Assembly: GCA_001643675.2 (NCBI GenBank)
Contig: LSRY02000007.1
Location: forward strand, 749,001-813,000
From: Monocercomonoides exilis
Taxonomy: Eukaryota; Preaxostyla; Oxymonadida; Polymastigidae
Length of the DNA: 64,000 nucleotides
Reading direction: 5' to 3'
Shown: positions 1 through 13,200 of the stretch, in pieces
Layout of the letters: each line of letters begins with the position of its first letter
Numbering within the stretch: the stretch's first letter is position 1
Notes under the pieces: generated by a model
Databases searched by the model: none
What the model was told of the DNA's origin: nothing
What the model saw: the letters and a program-made list of their open reading frames with translations, nothing else
Position numbers and translations under genes: made by a program

Positions 1-730
1 TTCCACTTTCGCGTTTTGTATCCACGCAAATTTCAGCATAGCCAATGTATAAATACCCTTTGCCTTTCACATAAAACAGAGCATCCCCATTTTTCACTTT
101 CCTTTCGTCCAAAGCTGTTGTGACACGAATTATGCTTTCGTCTCCGTTATCAAGTTTGATGCGACGCCCATCAATAACAATTGGCTCAGTGTCAAATTTA
201 TTGCAATTTTCTGCTGTGCGGATCTGTAACATCCCTTCGGGCTTGCAGCGAGCCACTGCCTTTTTAATAGTTTTGCATGGCGCATTTCCAGAAAGACCAC
301 ATTCTTCGTTGTCAACCCCGTTTTCTCCATCCACTTTAACTTCACTTTCATCGTTTCTTTGCATTTCTTTATACATAATTTTCACTTGTCCTTCAGCAAA
401 ACTTTTCTCGTTGTCTTTTTGCGAGCTGAAATTGTCCAAGTCTCCAAAACCCCTTTTGTTCCTCTTATCTGCGTCACCATCAGCTTTTTCTGTAATTTCT
501 TTATATCCCCAGAAACGTGTGGGAGAATTGAGACTCGGGCAATCAATTCCTACAGAAGCACAATTCTCTTTTCTCGAGAAAAACGCATTCCCCTTTTCTC
601 TGGTTGTTTGCATGTCTTCCCCTCCTTTCTCATCAACGCAATTAATATCGCAGATGCAGCACAAAGCGCTCACAAACAAAAATATAAAGCCGTGTTTTTA
701 CCAGAAAGAATCTTTTTTGATCTTGACCAT
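1..730 (-). CDS. Secreted pectin-lyase-like (beta-helix) surface protein, partial, with in-frame stop near the start
   Basis: The minus strand is open from the ATG at 728-730 to the left window edge (about 243 codons) except for one TAA at codon 11 (698-700). The first ten codons encode a Lys-rich start (MVKIKKDSFW); directly after the TAA comes a hydrophobic run (GFIFLFVSALCCIC), so together they look like a signal peptide split by a stop. Further in is ECGLSGNAPCKTIKKAV, the Cys-Gly...Pro-Cys...Thr-Ile pattern that opens right-handed beta-helix (pectin-lyase fold) regions in many large protist surface proteins. The function beyond secretion or surface display is not visible. An intron with GT at 701-700 and AG near 668 would remove the stop, but it would be only 33 bases and would also remove the hydrophobic core. 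Either this is a recent pseudogene, a sequencing error, or a very short intron. The 3' end lies outside the window. Confidence 0.6.
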
Positions 731-1284
731 ATTTTTATACAAATTAATCTTTATTCAAAAATACAATCAAAAATGAATTAATTAACTCAATTACAATTTT
801 CTTTCATGTTGAAGCAGGTATTCTCTGATAAAGAAAAACAAAAGCTATTCATTATCTCAAATCAAAACTTTTTTCATTTTGAAACCCAAACATAATTTCT
901 TCCAAAAAAGAAAACAAAGATCCATAAGAAAAGATATTCAGCTATTCATTGTTAATCACTCTTTTTGCTTAAAAGTTATTTCTAGGATTATTAGATCTTT
1001 CATATGAAGCATAAAATCATATTTTTGATAATTAAATATTTTGATGTGAACAATGAACAACAAATAAATTCATGAAAACAAACAAAAATATAAAGGAGTC
1101 GTGAAAAATAAACAACTGTATGAAACAAAACCAAAAAAATATAAACACGATAAAACAGAAACAAGTACTAATTTCACAACAATTATCAACATCCTATAAA
1201 AAAAAACTCAACGTGTGAATATAAAAGATTTATAAAAAGGTTCAAAATATAGCTATTTCAACTTAAAACAATTGAACAAACAAA
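731..1284. other. AT-rich intergenic spacer
   Basis: This stretch separates the start of the beta-helix gene from the stop codon of the giant USP gene; both are on the minus strand. It is AT-rich, has no sizeable open frame and no recognisable RNA gene. It must hold the 3' untranslated region of the giant gene and the promoter of the left gene, but I see no distinct motif. Confidence 0.6.
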
Positions 1285-4200
1285 TTAATTAACACTATCA
1301 TTTTCCAAAGAATCCTGAATTTCGCTTTTCAATTTATTTTTTGCCTTTTTATCTTTCTTTTTTTCCTTTTTTTCCTTTTTATCTTTTTTTTCCTGTTTAT
1401 CTTTCCCCTTTTTCTTTTTCTTTGCTTCTTTTTCTTTTTCCAAATTATTCGCTGATTCATTTTCGTTATCATTATCGCTTTCAATATTCAAAGACTTTCT
1501 TCTAATGCCACTGATATAAACGAACAAAGACGAGATTTTGTTGTAAGAAGATACATTTTTTGCAGATTTATTTCCAGGCTTGACGCTCCGTAAAGGCTGG
1601 ATAAGGGATTCGCACACTTCAGCAATCATCTGCAAGACTGGCGAATGCGCAATGCTTTCAAAAGAAAGAGGAACCAATTGCATATGGTAAAAAATATTTG
1701 CAACTTCTTCCCAGCAATCATCAATCCGAGAATCTACTGTTTTGATAAGCTGGCTTGGAGTTTGCCCTTTTTGTATTTGAGCATCTATAGAGTCAACAAA
1801 TTCAATGATTTGATCGTTTGATGAGCCATGTAGTAATTCAAGTTCATCATGTTGAGGCAATGAATTCAATCCAGATGATAATGTTGATGTATCATCTTTG
1901 GCGTTTGTTGTTTTTTGATCCAAATTCTTTTCTGCTAATTCATCATTTGAAACAGACAGATTGCTAATGGACACATCACCTTCATTCGAACATTTACAAC
2001 TTTCTTTATCCTTTTCCGACGCAGATGTAATTTCTTTTCCAGAATTATTACTCTTTTTATCGCGAAGAGATTTTCTTTTAGCATTTAATATTATCAGCTC
2101 ATTTATTACATTTATAAGGGTGCCCAAATACAGAAATAGAATATCAGAAAATAATGATGGCCATGAAACTTGAAGATTTTTGAAGTAATTGAAGGAAGAA
2201 TTATACATTCCGTTTGATAATACGTGTTGTTTTGTGATATCTCTTTTTTCATCAACATGAATATGAAGGCAACGACCTTCTTTTAATTGGAATAGGAGAG
2301 AAGGTGAAGCAGAAATTTGAGTCGGGAAAGAAAGCGAAGATGCAACAGGAGATTTACAGGCAGTTAAAGAATTGTGCAACAGATCTGATGTTATTGCCAA
2401 TGATTCTGTTGAAGAACTTAAAGCTTTATTGAGCAGCATTTGAGTGGGATATAATTCATAGTGCTCTGAAGAATTCGAACAGTTTGATGACAAAGCAATT
2501 GAATTTAGAGAAGCATATAACCGTTCAATAACATCCGTTTTTTGGGGAGTTGAAAGGCATCGTAACGCATTTGCAGAATATGTTCTTTCTGATGCAGAAG
2601 CGAAAATTGAGTACAAACCAGAGAATCCTCGAGGAATAGTGCTATATGAAAAATATGTTGGATGAGTCTCTATGCATTGCAATATGAGTGCTGGCAAAGG
2701 CCCAAAAGATGAAGGATACAAATAATATGCCTCAGACTTTTCTTGATTTGATGAAATATTTAGCTCTTGTGGAGTATCGGAAGGCAGTATTGAGGGCTCT
2801 GAATCATGGAGAATCATACTTTTTAGCAAAAAAGTAGTTTTGTTACAGATCTTTTTCATCATGGATTCCTTTTGATGATATAAAGGAATATAAATCCAGT
2901 CATTTGCTTGCAACTGATGATCCCGAAGTCTATTTTTTCTCTGCATGCAGATATCGCCAAACCAATCTCTACTAAATGAAAGTGGCTGTGGAAGCGAGGA
3001 AATAAGTTGCCATTCGACTTCCATCACAAAATAAAACAGACTCCACAATTGCTTTGAAAGGCGAATAGGATGCAATTGAGAGCCGTTACATCCTTCCCAG
3101 CGACAGAATGGATACGGTGCAGCATCAGTTGACTTGAAACTGTCAAAACTTACGAAAATGGACAAGAAAGGATAAACAGAGCGCAAAAGCGATTTGTCCA
3201 GAGTCGAAGCAGGGCGTGAAAAGATATCCACAGATGAAGAAGCAGTGAAATCTGAGATGATTGTTGCTGTTCGGCATTCTGATGGGATATTTGGTAACTG
3301 CTTGGTTTTACCTGAAGCTTCAGCTAATTCTTCGCGTTGAAGGTCGACCCATTCACGTTTAGTTATGGATAAAAGGAGAAGATGAGTTATTGCTCTGCAA
3401 AGGACGAAAAGTTGATATGAAACATTGCCATTTGAACAAGATGAACTTGCAATTGAATCACTATTGCTTGCAGAACCAACATCTTCCGTTTGCTCTTGTC
3501 CATCTGCTGAAGCAAGCACTGAGCTAGCAAATGATGGCAACAAAGAGGCTTGCGAACTTTCAGCAATCAAAGGCGATGGGGAAGTTTTAACCTCTGTTGA
3601 CAAAATGTTTTGTGGCGATTCATCTATGTCTGCTAATGATGTAGCGTCAATGCTCATTGATAATGCAGAAGGAGATGGATGCATTGACAAAGACTCCAAC
3701 AATGGTGAATCAACAGATGAGACAGAAGCGTTGTTTGACGCTAAAGAAGACACAGACGAAGAAGTTGGAATTTGATTCTTGCAGCTTTCTTCTTCTTTCG
3801 ATTGCATTTGTTTGGTTCCATCAAACTCGTTATTCTTCCGCACTTTTTGTATAATGGCATTCCTTTCCTTGTGGTAATCAAATGGTAGATGATAGATCAA
3901 TTTTGATTGAGAATCCAATTTTATTCCACTGAGGGAGTATTCTTTCAGCATTGGGCAAAACGCAAACGCGTCTTGCGAAAGAAATACATAAACAGAAAGC
4001 GTGCGAACCAAATTAACAACTGCAGTTGAAAAATGACGCATATACTTGACAGTTAAAGGCTCTCTTGAACGGAATACAACCTTTGCGCTCAGAGAAGGAA
4101 GCGGTCGATCAAATGTTTCAAAAAGAGGATCTGAAGCCCAAGATATACAAGGAGAAGGAAGTGATGCTGTGAAGCTGAGCGGCGTTGTGACTTCAAAAGG

Positions 4201-7200
4201 ATATCGATAAGATGTGATGAACGCGATATTATCAGCCTTCGGAGGTATGTAGAAGAAAAGTGGAGGAGATGTTGGATTATCCAAAGATACAAGACATGGA
4301 ACAATTGTTTTCTTTAATGACAAAACAGGTTCAAGAGCCAGTCTTTCCTTTGGCTCGTTTCTTTTGAGTTTTGTTTGCATAATCACCCCCAGCATAGAAG
4401 TCTCTTTGAAATAGTATTTGCGATACTTTCCATTTACAAATGGAGAAATGTCGGTTATGCACTCATCGCCTGATTGTTTTCGTCCCTTATTAGATTTATC
4501 CTCGTGTATTTCATTTTCTGTGTTGTTTGCTTCTTCTTTCTCATCTCCATTAAATTGCTTCATTTTGACCCACCATCCACCATCTTCAAACTCACAGCAC
4601 AAAGCATCCATCAACAAGGCAGCGCCAGGTTTCCAAACAGAGCTCATCACACTCAGAAACGAGATTGCTGAAATACGCATTGGATAGCTGTAGATTGGAA
4701 GCGTAACATGAAGAATCGCACTCATGTCAATGCCAGCAACAAATGATGCAGGAGATGCTGCGGAAGGAGATATAGCGGGCACTTCTTCAGAAGGAATAAA
4801 CAAACAGTCGCTGTGCTGTTCCAAGTAAGAATCAGCAATCAGACGTAAATGAGGACGATATTTGCCTTCCGCTTTCATTCGCTCCACAAGATCATCTCTT
4901 CTCCTCTTTCTTTCTTTTTCTTCAATAAGTGTTCCATTTATTCCATAAAGCCATTCTTCCATTCGTTCTCTTGCTTTAGGTCCAGCAGGTACATCGCATG
5001 TAACATTGGCAAGTATTGCTCCCATCAAAATAGGAAGTGTCGAGAAAAGATTTGCTGAAACATTCGCATTCCAACTGAGCTTGGCATAATTTGACGGAAC
5101 AGTTAGAGATTTCGGAGAAGCTTTTTTGAGTGGATAAAACGAAGACAAAAACGATGAGTCTTTCATCACTTGAAGTTGAGAAAAAGAAGATAAAGAAGGA
5201 GAAGGGCAAATAGAAGATGTAGAAGATGCAGAAGACGATAATGCACTTGAATTGAACGAGCTTTGAGCAGTCATGGAATTTGATTCCTGATTCAACTCAG
5301 TTCCAAGTTGCATCTGAGAATAAGAATCAGCTTCTAAAGCCAAATTATCATCACTCACTGTGATATCGCTGCAAGAGAATATATCTGTTGGAGTCAGATC
5401 GAAGAAGTATTGACACATGGTAGGATGGAAGCAAGGCTGATATTGAGATATATTATTTGAACTCTTACTAACATCTTTGAATGCTTGAGAAGATTCTTGA
5501 ACATTCCGAGTTTCATTTTCTCTGTTCTGTTGTATTGATGGCTTGTAATTTGATATGAAACATTGACAATCTGTACAATCATCTGCAAGTTCTCTCACAA
5601 GCTGACTTAACACATTGGAGCACCACCGTAATAGCCTTGGAGGTAGCAAAGTGTGCCGATCATTCTCTTCGCTAAGCACGAAAATGTATGGAGTTGATTT
5701 CAATATATGTCCAGTTCGATACTCGCTTGCCGAATCTGCTTCAGTCCTTCTTTTGCTTGCTCTCGTTGCATCTGCTTCGGTATTACTAGACTTTGAACGA
5801 TGCCAAGGCAGGATTGGGACCAATGGAGTTTCTGGATCTCCAATCCATGCTGAACCAGCTGCAATATGTGACTCAGAAATAAGGCAATGATTTAGCACAG
5901 TTATGATAATTTCCCTGCGATAGATTGACAGACGAGAAAGACACAGGGAAATAAGAGAGGCACGCGTGCCATACCAATTACGAGCTGAAAGAGCGATAAA
6001 ACGCAGCAATGCAACTGATGTACGAGGAAGGAAGAAAGAATCTTCATTCGATTGATCAAATCTTCGAACAAAACGTGCATGCCTCTTGCGCACTGGATAT
6101 TCTGTGCCTAATGCAAATCGCAATCTGTCTCTAGTCGATGGGAATCGAGGTTTTCCACTTCCAGGTTTTCTCCTAAATGAGATAAAGCATCTGTCGCATA
6201 GCCATATAAACCAATCGCTTTCAATGATTGTTTTCAGTGTTCGAGTGACACTTTCTGGAGTTACAGCAGAAAATCGAGAATATCGATAGAACAAAGAGCT
6301 GAGAAGAGATAATGATAATCTGAAAAGTTCATCTGCAAATAAGATTGTTGGTGAACTGGGCGTGAAAGTTGGCTCAAGACAGTTAAGCGGAGAATATGAG
6401 CACTGACTATCAGGAGAAGCAGAACAAAACAGAAGCGTGTTCCTACGAATTGAATTATCTTCAATAATCGACGGAGGGCATGGAATCCAACCATGAGGTG
6501 TGACATAAGGCTTCACATTTGAACCATCTTGATTCGTCATCTGCTTTGGTAAAGTGCCAGTTCCAACATTTGCTTCAGGAAGAGATATTTGCTCGTTATT
6601 ATCAATTGAAGAGCAAAGCTTCGCTTTTTCTTCTTTCTCCTCCTTCAAAGCTCGCTCCCACTCATCGAATTCATCTGTTATTGGATCACCATCATCGGTT
6701 TCTTTGCCACTCATTGGCCACTCCCAGTCTCTCGGAGAAGGCCACGGAATGACAGCAAAGCACCGACACATCACACGCAGCTTTGATGTTGACCATATGG
6801 CAGCAGCTACATCGTGGAGTGTCACTCTCTCGAACGAAGAAAGATCTGGCTTCTTTTTCTCTTCATGCACAACCACAACCACCACAGCTGATTCATCTGT
6901 TGCTTCCACAATTTTCTCTTCTTTTTGATCTCTTTCATCTTCTTCTTCATCTTCTTTCGTGCCATCATTCAACAGCACTAATCCAGTCACTTGTTCACCA
7001 GATTTATTTTGAACTTTGCTCTTTTCAAGTTCTTCTCTTTCTTTCTCTTCTTTCTCTCTTTCCTCTTTCTCTCTTTCTTCTCTCTCCATCTCTCTTTCTT
7101 TCTCCATCTTTTCAATCTCTTTCTCATCTTCATCAGTTTTCCTTTTTCTTGCATGAGATAGGATTGAATCCAAAAGTCTGATTGCTCCAAGAGTTCCATA

Positions 7201-10200
7201 ATCACTGCCTCTTTTGTATCTGTCGCTATTCCTCAAAGCCAAATACTCCACAATAGATGAAATTAAAGGAAACATCTGATCCACATCAACAGCTCCCTGT
7301 ATAAACCACGAAAGAGTGTTGAAGACGCTTTCTGCTTTGCAGTGATTTCGCGAGAATTCAGTGGCAGCAGCTGTTGGAGTGGAGTGAATGACCCATGGAG
7401 ATGTGTCATTCAGAAGACGGCTTGGAGCTGCTGAGAACTTTGCGCTGGCTGGTCCTAATTCATATTTGCATGCAACAGGAATTGAGCGATTTTGGAGTGG
7501 CACTGGCACTTGCTGCACAGTCTGGAGAAATTGAGCAGGCTCGAAGATGTGTATGGGGAGTGGAGAGGTTGTAAGTGAATCGACTGAAAGCAAATCAATG
7601 CGATTCTTTTCTTCATCAACAGCAAGTGAATCAATTGAAGGCAATGCTGCTAAAATTGCAGTGAAAACAGTTCGATGTGATGGAAGATGCAAATCATAAA
7701 AAAGAGTTGTTAAAAGAGGTTTTGATTCTGATGGAGCGAATTGTTCAACATTATTGGATTTATAAGACAAAGCAGCAGCAGAAGAAGCAGCAGATGAAAG
7801 TGGTGGAGGATATGGCATATTTGGCTGAGTTCGACTTCCAAACACTTGATATGCACCATTAAGGGTAGAAACAACTGTATCAGCAATGCACAGTGGAACG
7901 GAAATTGGTGGAGGAAGCAAGGCCTTTTGAACAGGTGCCATCACAGGATTGAGATATTGAGGCAGATCGTGTTTGACATTCTTGTGAATGGTATGCTTTA
8001 CTGAACTGTATCGCTCTCTTTCTCTCACCAACACAGACTTCTGTAGATGATGCTCATAGCTTGTGAAAACAGTTGCGTCTGGAGAGAAAGATGTGGGCGT
8101 AGCATAGCATCCCGATTGGATTAACGATGGATCAACAGAAGCTGACACAGGATGGGCAAAAAGGAGAGCATCTCTCATCCACCCCTGGAAATGAGGGTGG
8201 AGTGACGTTGCAAATGGCGATTGCAAACTGTAAGATTGAGCAATAAAAGACAAGCGTGAAGAGATAAATTGCGCATAAAGATCATCAAATGGTTTGTCGT
8301 AAATAAACATGGATCGACGTGCCTCTTCTTTGATAGTGGAAATATCAGCAGAGTTGCATAGGCAGCCACATTCACATCCTTTCCCACATGTGCAAGGAAG
8401 TGGCTGGAATCGCATCTCTTCATCAGAAAGATAAGAAGTTTTCATTTCATTTTGACTCTTCTCATTTGCCTCTTTTGGAGAAGAAGCAGAACTTGATGTT
8501 TTCATCAACTTTAGAGGCCTTCCACAACAGCATTTTTTCTGAGAAGCAAAAGAAAGAGCAAGCAAAATACAAGTTCGAAATGGCACGCTTTCAGCAGAAA
8601 ACAACATTAACTCCATCAACATCTGACGCTCTGTTTTCATCTGTAATCTATCATCTGCCTTTAACAAATTACTGTCTTCTTTTTCTTCAGCTTTTTCTGA
8701 ATTATCCGCATCTTTTTCATCTGTATGCGCTCCTTTTGCGGAAAATGATGGCATGAAAGAAGCTGAGCTTGAAACTTTTGGACGAGAAGGTGGAATAAAA
8801 GAAGATAAAATAAACGAGAATGGAGTCGGAGAAGGAAACTGACATTTTTCTCCTCCCATTCGAAAAGTTGAGTTTGATGATTGATGCAATGAAAGTTGAT
8901 CGCTTTTGAGTGTTGGAACAAATGCTTCTGAAATAAATGCCGTTGGAGGATGAAATGCTACAATTTCATCAGTTTTACAAGTTGCTCCTTGAGAATTGCT
9001 AAACAACGAAATATTGCTACTTATCATGCTGTTATTACCTGCAATTCTCCTTTGCGCAGTGTCAAATCCCCATTTCCATCGTGCTGCCTCAGCTCTTCGC
9101 TCAGCCTCATTGTGAAATCCAGAATAAACAAGCCATGGATCAACAAGCAGAGACAGATCGCATGTTTTGAGAACAAAATACGCACCCTTTTGAACAACAG
9201 ATTCGCCACGATGCAGAAAGCGGAATGTCTTTCCCCCAATTCTTGTGTGTTGATTATTTTTATTTGTGATGCATGATGATTTCTCAACATTCTTGTCCAC
9301 TTGCATTGAAGAAGAAGAACCAGTCGCCACGTCCCCATTCGAGTTTTCACATTCGCTTGATGCACTTGCACAATTATCTGAATCAGAAGCATGAATAATT
9401 TTTCCAACGCTGAATTCATCAGGTGTAGATTCACCTTTGTCTTTGCCCATTTCCGTCATGTTGGATTCTTCGCTTTTCTTTAATTTCTTAATATCCTCGT
9501 CTTCGCCAACATTCGATACAAGAACACTCTCATTTTTAACATCATTTTCTTCCTGCTGTCCAACTTCGTCATTCAGCGTTGCCATCCTAAGTACTCTTCC
9601 TGCAGCCTCTCTCACCCTCCAAGATGAAGCAGATAACATCACATTGACAATCGCACAAACTTCATTAAGAACAACAAGTCTTCGCAATGGCGGGCAAACA
9701 CGAATGAAAGCAGCCAACGCAAAGAGTTGCAGGAGGGGTGTTGTGATAGCGGACAACGAAGATGATTTTTCAAGTGGATCCTGCTTAAGAACAGTTACCA
9801 TCGCACCTGTGCTCTTTGCTCGAGGAAAGTAATCTTTAAAACACAGCAGTTCAGCTGATGAGGAAGAGTAAATCACAGATGTAATGAAGAAGTGGATCAC
9901 AGGCCGCAAACTATGTGGAACTGTACTCAAAAACACAAAATGAGGTAAAAATGGCAATTTATTTGAATGCGAAGGCATCATTGATCTAAAAACGCTTTTT
10001 CGCTGATTCTCTTGATGTATGTTTGATTGGTGATCATTTCCGTTTAAATGAGGAGCAAATGCAAGCTGAGATGATTGGAATAAGCTCAATGAACTCTGAG
10101 ATGGCTTGCTAGCATCAGTATCAAGACATGACAAGATAACAACCTTCCAAAACAGCGATATCAAAAGTCCTTTCTGCTCTTCGCCAATTCTTTCCTGTCT

Positions 10201-13200
10201 TTGCATTCGCTCAATTCTTCTCTTTTGCTCAATATTCCTATCTTCCTTTCTTTCTCCACGCTGTTCCTCTTCACTTTGCTCTTTGTCTGCTATTGTCTCG
10301 ATATCGACAGTATCTCTCAGATCTTTCGCAATCGCATGCAGCATCGACTCGACAGGCAATGGGAAGTCAAACGTTTGTAGAACGGAAACAGATTGTGCAG
10401 ATGCCTCAATTGGCGAAGGCGTGGAAGAAGCAGTTGAAGAAAGATGCACTGCAGCATAAGCGTCAGCATGAAGTGGGCCTATAGTTGTCAATGATGTTGT
10501 TGATACAGAGAGAACAGAAGTTGCTAAAAGCGGAAGAGAAACACCAGCTGAGAGGGATACACTCAGAATTGGTGTGAATGAAAGGAAAGAAGTAACAGAT
10601 TGAAGCAACCGGAAAGAAGAAGAGTTTTGAGAAGGGTTTGATGAAGCCATTGAACCCCCTTCAGAAGATGAAGGAGAATGCTGATTAAATAAATGCAATG
10701 GCGTTGATCTATTTGTATTATTGAATGAATTTGAATGCATATCGTTATTTATTCCAGAAGTGTTGCTGTTTTCTATTTCATCAATATCGCTTGATTCTTT
10801 CTTTAGCATCAGAGCAAACAAAACTGAAGCTCTTGCACAATGCTGATTGTTTTGGAAAAATGGTGGAGAAGGCGGTGGAAGGAAGTGATGAAGTTCCTTG
10901 GATTTTTCGTTCGTCTTTTCTTGTTCGATATCTTCATCTTCATTGTATCCAAGTTGTTCAAGATTAATATTTGTTTGAATATCTGCTGTTCCCCAATTGA
11001 TATCATCAAATTCCAAAAGCCCTCCCACTTCGTCCTGTTCTATTCCGAAGAGTTCACATAGTTTTTTAAGCAAAGGCGAAGGCGGATGGGTGAAAAGTGA
11101 AGATTGTGGTGAAATCTTTTCTGACTGTTGTTCAGCAAGAGGTGACAACGACATCAAAGATGAGAGTGTATGAGGAGTCACACTGCTCTGCTTTGAAGGA
11201 GAGATTGACTGCTGACGTGCTAAAAGAGAAGATTGAGATCCATTTCTAGACATGTTTGAAGTGCGTTGTGACATATCAGCAGCAGAAAAATTCATAGACT
11301 CATCAACTGAATTATCAATTGTATCACCGAAAATCGAAGCTTCCTCGTCGTCATCATCCTCTTCTGCTTTGCTGTAGAGTTCTTGATCTTCAAGAATATC
11401 CTTGTCGACTTCAATTTGAACATCTTCTCCTTCTCCAATCATCTTTTCTTCTCCTTCCTCATCTTCTTCAGCAGCTTCATCTTCATCCTTTTTGGGTAAA
11501 TTAAGTCCAAGTCCAATTAACCTGATCCTTTCTTTTTCTTTTTCTCTCGCAGCAACATTTAGCTTTTCTATCTCTTTCTCTCTTTCATCTTCTCTCTTTG
11601 TTTCAATTTCCATTGCCAGCTGTGAAACAACTCCTCGTCCAGCAAGAGCAACAGAAGTGTACACGGAAGAGATCATCACCTGCCACACCGCACAAAGCCA
11701 CAGAGAAGTGTTTGACTCAAGTGCCAAAGCAGGTGAGTTGGCAATAGAAAATGCAGAACTATCAGTGATCTGTTGAGTGGAAGTAAAAGCAGAGTGAGGA
11801 AGAGGATAGCGCAATGATGGCGTCCAGAAAGAATCCATTGCCCATTCCTCATTCATCACTAGCAAAAAGGCATCATCTGCAGTATCCTCACCGTTCCACC
11901 TCCGAATATTTGATTTGATGTAATGCTCCCACTGCATTTTGAAGTTCTTGAAAATAATAGCCTGCTCTGGGTCTGAACACAATGCTTGCACTGTCTTTTT
12001 CCTTTCCAATTTCGCTCTAATGTGAGCTTGTCTTTTCTCTCTTCTTCTTTTCTTCTTTTCTTGATGAGTTAAGACACGTCGTTCACCTTCATCATCAGTG
12101 CTACTTTCACATGAACTCGTATCACTGCTGTCAAAATCTTCAGAGTCAACATCACTTTCAATGTCCAGTGCTGTTTTCTTTGGACGCAACTCAAACAGAA
12201 ACGAAGCCACACGCTGCGGATAGTGCAGCGACAGAAGCATCAGAGAAGCAAAGCTGCCCCATGAAGCAAAATCTCGGAGCAAAACAAACAAGAAAAAGAA
12301 AGAAGGAAGATGCACCTCAGCATCAGGACGGAAAGCAAAGCATGCTTGCTGTTCGTTCAAAGATGACTGATACTCACCAAACGGAGCTTTGGCATTTGAT
12401 TGATGCGATGTGCGACTGTCAAATATAAGATCAGGCTGCGTGAGAAGAGAAAGGAGGCCAAACAGAAACGAGTGAAGGAGGGCAAGAGCTGGCGATAGAA
12501 ACTCTGATGAAAGCAATGTTAGCTTCAAATGATAAGGTTGCATAGGCTGTGGAGGAAGAGATAAAAAGGGAGATTGCGAGAGCGGAAATGGAAATGCTTC
12601 AACTGGATCTTTAATTTGTTGTTGCTGGGAATTCTTTTGTTTTCCTTCAGATGAACTTGCACCGTTCTTTGAATTTGTTCTATGAACATGGATAAAAGCA
12701 CTTCTCCTGTGAACAATCACGTCTCCATCATCACTGAATGCCTCATCCTCATATTCGTCTTCTTCCTCATCTCCTTCAGATTCCCATCCTTCAGAACCCC
12801 AGGTATCTTCTTCACTTCCTTGTATTTCATTATCCCATTGACTTGTAAACTTTTCCCATCTCTTTTCTGTTTCATCCCAGCAGCCATAAACAAAAACGAC
12901 TCTCATTGCAGTCAGCAAAACTTGCACAAATGACAGAGAAACAAATGGATCAGCAGAGAAAAACAGCAGTGACTTCAGCCAAGGTGGTTGATTTTTGCGT
13001 CCAACAAAGAAATATGACATGTGGAAATCTGATTTGTGTGAATATGATGATGACAATTGTGAGAAGTCCAATTTTTTGACTTGTATCCATTCTTGAATAA
13101 GCTGGAAAAGGCATTCATTCAGAAGTAGAAGAGAGAAGGTTACGCTATTCTCAAGCCAGGAACATAAATTTCTCATCCATATGTTGAACTGCGGATGCGA

